DNA of 64,000 nt, from NCBI RefSeq assembly GCF_016865485.1, contig NZ_AP024452.1, positions 2,378,501 to 2,442,500 of the forward strand, in the 5' to 3' direction. The position numbers and the translations under genes were made by a program. The notes under the pieces were generated by a model. The model saw only the letters and a program-made list of their open reading frames with translations. It made no database searches and had not been told where the DNA came from. Positions 62,730 through 64,000 of the stretch are shown here, piece by piece. Each line of letters begins with the position of its first letter. Positions within the stretch are counted from its first letter, which is position 1. Source of the DNA: Luteitalea sp. TBR-22. Its GTDB lineage: Bacteria; Acidobacteriota; Vicinamibacteria; Vicinamibacterales; Vicinamibacteraceae.

Positions 62730-64000
62730 ATGCGCACACGCCTCGCCGTGGCGGGCCTCGTCGCGGCCCTCTCCCTCATCTCCCTGCAGGCCCAGGTCCG
62801 GTCGCCGTACAGGGAGGGCGCGGCCGGCCTGATCCAGAAGCTGCAGCGGCTCACCACGACCGCCAGCGCGATGCACACCGGCGCGCACCCCGACGATGAG
62901 GACAGCGCGCTCATCGCGCGGCTGGCGCGTGGCGACCACGCGCGGGTGGCGTACCTTTCCCTGAATCGCGGCGAGGGCGGGCAGAACGTCCTCGGCCCCG
63001 AGTTCTACGAGGCGCTCGGCGTCATCCGCACGGAGGAGCTGCTGCAGGCGCGAGCCCTCGACGGCGGCGAGCAGTTCTTCACGCGCGTCGTCGACTTCGG
63101 CTACACGGTCAACATGCCGGAGACCGAGCGCAAGTGGGGCGGGCGCGACGTGCCGCTCGGTGACATGGTGCGCGTCCTGCGCACCTACCGGCCGCTCGTC
63201 GTCGCGTCACGGTTCTCGGGCACCTCGGCCGACGGGCACGGGAACCACCAGCTCGCGGGCGCGCTCACGCCCATTGCCGTCAAGGCGGCGGCCGACCCTG
63301 CGCAGTTCCCCGAGCAGATCGCGGAAGGGCTGCGGCCGTGGCAGGTGAAAAAGCTCTACGTGGGCATGCGGTTCGGACCCAACCAGCCGGAGCCACCGAC
63401 GCTCACGCTCCAGACGGGCGTGTTCGATCCGGCGCTCGGCCGGACGTACGCGCAGATCGCCGCGGAAGGCCGGTCACAGCACAAGACGCAGGAGATGGGC
63501 GGCGCGCAGCTGCATGGCCCGCAGACCACGGGCCTGCGCCTGGTCGAGTCGTGGGTGCCGCGCGTCGAGCGCGAGCAGTCGGTGTTCGACGGCATCGACA
63601 CGTCGATCGCCGGGCTGGCCCGACTGGCCGGCCTCCCCGACGGGGCGATCGCCGCGCCACTCGGCGTCATGGCGTCCTCGGCCAGCGAAGCGCTCTCGCG
63701 TGTCGACGTGCGGCAGCCGACGACGCTGCTGCCGGTGCTGGCGCGGGGCCTGACTGCGGCGCGCGAGGCGCGTGCGGCCCTTGCCACGCTGTCGGCGCCG
63801 GAGGCGGCGAGAGCGGAGGCCGCCTTCCTGCTGGATCAGGAGATTCGCCAGTGGGAGGACGCGTTGGTCCATGCGTCGGGCGTGCATGTCGAGGCGTTGG
63901 CGACCAGCGAAACGGTGACGCCGGGCGGGCAGGTCAGCGTCAGCGTCCGCGCATTCGTGCCCGCGGCGCCGGATCTCACCGTCACGGTGGCGCCGCCGAC
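62730..64000 (+). CDS. Secreted PIG-L/LmbE-family deacetylase (3' partial)
   Basis: The frame is open from the ATG at 62730 to the end of the window (423 codons). Signal MRTRLAVAGLVAALSLISLQA, then GAHPDDEDSALIARLARGD with the zinc motif AHPDDE (52-57), and SADGHGNHQLAG with the third zinc histidine. PIG-L enzymes remove N-acetyl groups from GlcNAc-type substrates. This long, exported form continues past 300 residues into a beta-sandwich (VTPGGQVSVSVRAFVPAA), as in the large Acidobacteria/Bacteroidetes group. The start follows a repeat directly. The real C-terminus lies outside. Confidence 0.87.
   Translation, partial: MRTRLAVAGLVAALSLISLQAQVRSPYREGAAGLIQKLQRLTTTASAMHTGAHPDDEDSALIARLARGDHARVAYLSLNRGEGGQNVLGPEFYEALGVIRTEELLQARALDGGEQFFTRVVDFGYTVNMPETERKWGGRDVPLGDMVRVLRTYRPLVVASRFSGTSADGHGNHQLAGALTPIAVKAAADPAQFPEQIAEGLRPWQVKKLYVGMRFGPNQPEPPTLTLQTGVFDPALGRTYAQIAAEGRSQHKTQEMGGAQLHGPQTTGLRLVESWVPRVEREQSVFDGIDTSIAGLARLAGLPDGAIAAPLGVMASSASEALSRVDVRQPTTLLPVLARGLTAAREARAALATLSAPEAARAEAAFLLDQEIRQWEDALVHASGVHVEALATSETVTPGGQVSVSVRAFVPAAPDLTVTVAPP

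Overview
The window is about 70% G+C and gene-dense, with 47 recognisable protein genes and no rRNA, tRNA, CRISPR array, phage or plasmid gene. Two giant outer-membrane receptors with an N-terminal carboxypeptidase-regulatory-like domain, ASPIC/UnbV-FG-GAP and DUF6807 proteins, and many Tat-exported sugar oxidoreductases point to an acidobacterium, most likely class Vicinamibacteria (Luteitalea-like). That placement is inference from gene content; no marker gene is present.

Layout. 1-1753: end of a secreted metalloprotease and an outer-membrane barrel protein. 1892-5304 (minus): xylulokinase, a secreted glutathione peroxidase and xylose isomerase. 5487-13172 (plus): secreted esterase, FAD oxidoreductase, two Gfo/Idh/MocA dehydrogenases and a Tat-exported small subunit/GMC flavoprotein pair. 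13590-19864 (plus): a FadR-type regulator, an SDR dehydrogenase, a hexuronate-type MFS carrier, KDPG aldolase, KDG kinase and mannonate dehydratase, giving an almost complete route from fructuronate/mannonate to pyruvate and glyceraldehyde 3-phosphate. 20012-24529 (plus): Tat-exported TIM-barrel enzyme, oligopeptidase B-like peptidase, GH29 fucosidase. 24611-27651 (minus): cytochrome c, DUF6807, Gfo/Idh/MocA. 28230-36548 (plus): TonB-dependent receptor, SUMF1-fold protein, Gfo/Idh/MocA, DUF1080 hydrolase, MFS permease. 36663-40873 (plus): HipA-like kinase with DUF3037 partner, lipoprotein, cysteine desulfurase, TIM-barrel enzyme. 41112-49991 (minus): DUF411, M28 peptidase, ASPIC protein, TPR protein, second receptor. 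50446-64000: second DUF6807, a sugar kinase/nucleotidyltransferase pair, CgeB-like glycosyltransferase, orphan histidine kinase, GH63 glucosidase, metY-metX, and a PIG-L deacetylase cut by the window end.

How it fits together: most genes belong to scavenging of plant or microbial polysaccharide. The GMC flavoprotein with its Tat partner, cytochrome c, Gfo/Idh/MocA enzymes, Tat-exported TIM barrels and DUF1080 hydrolase together resemble 3-keto-glycoside (oxidative) sugar cleavage carried out partly in the periplasm. A TGGT-N3-ACCA operator at the FadR-type regulator gene has close relatives upstream of both receptor genes, suggesting uptake and hexuronate catabolism are co-regulated.

The most unusual feature is between the genes. 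Nearly every gap holds one of several repeat families: 120-130 bp elements with AT-rich arms and GC-rich core (five copies), heptamer tandem repeats, GTCGAC palindromes, and GTAGGGCG hairpins. Many of them start exactly at, or supply, the stop codon of the neighbouring gene.
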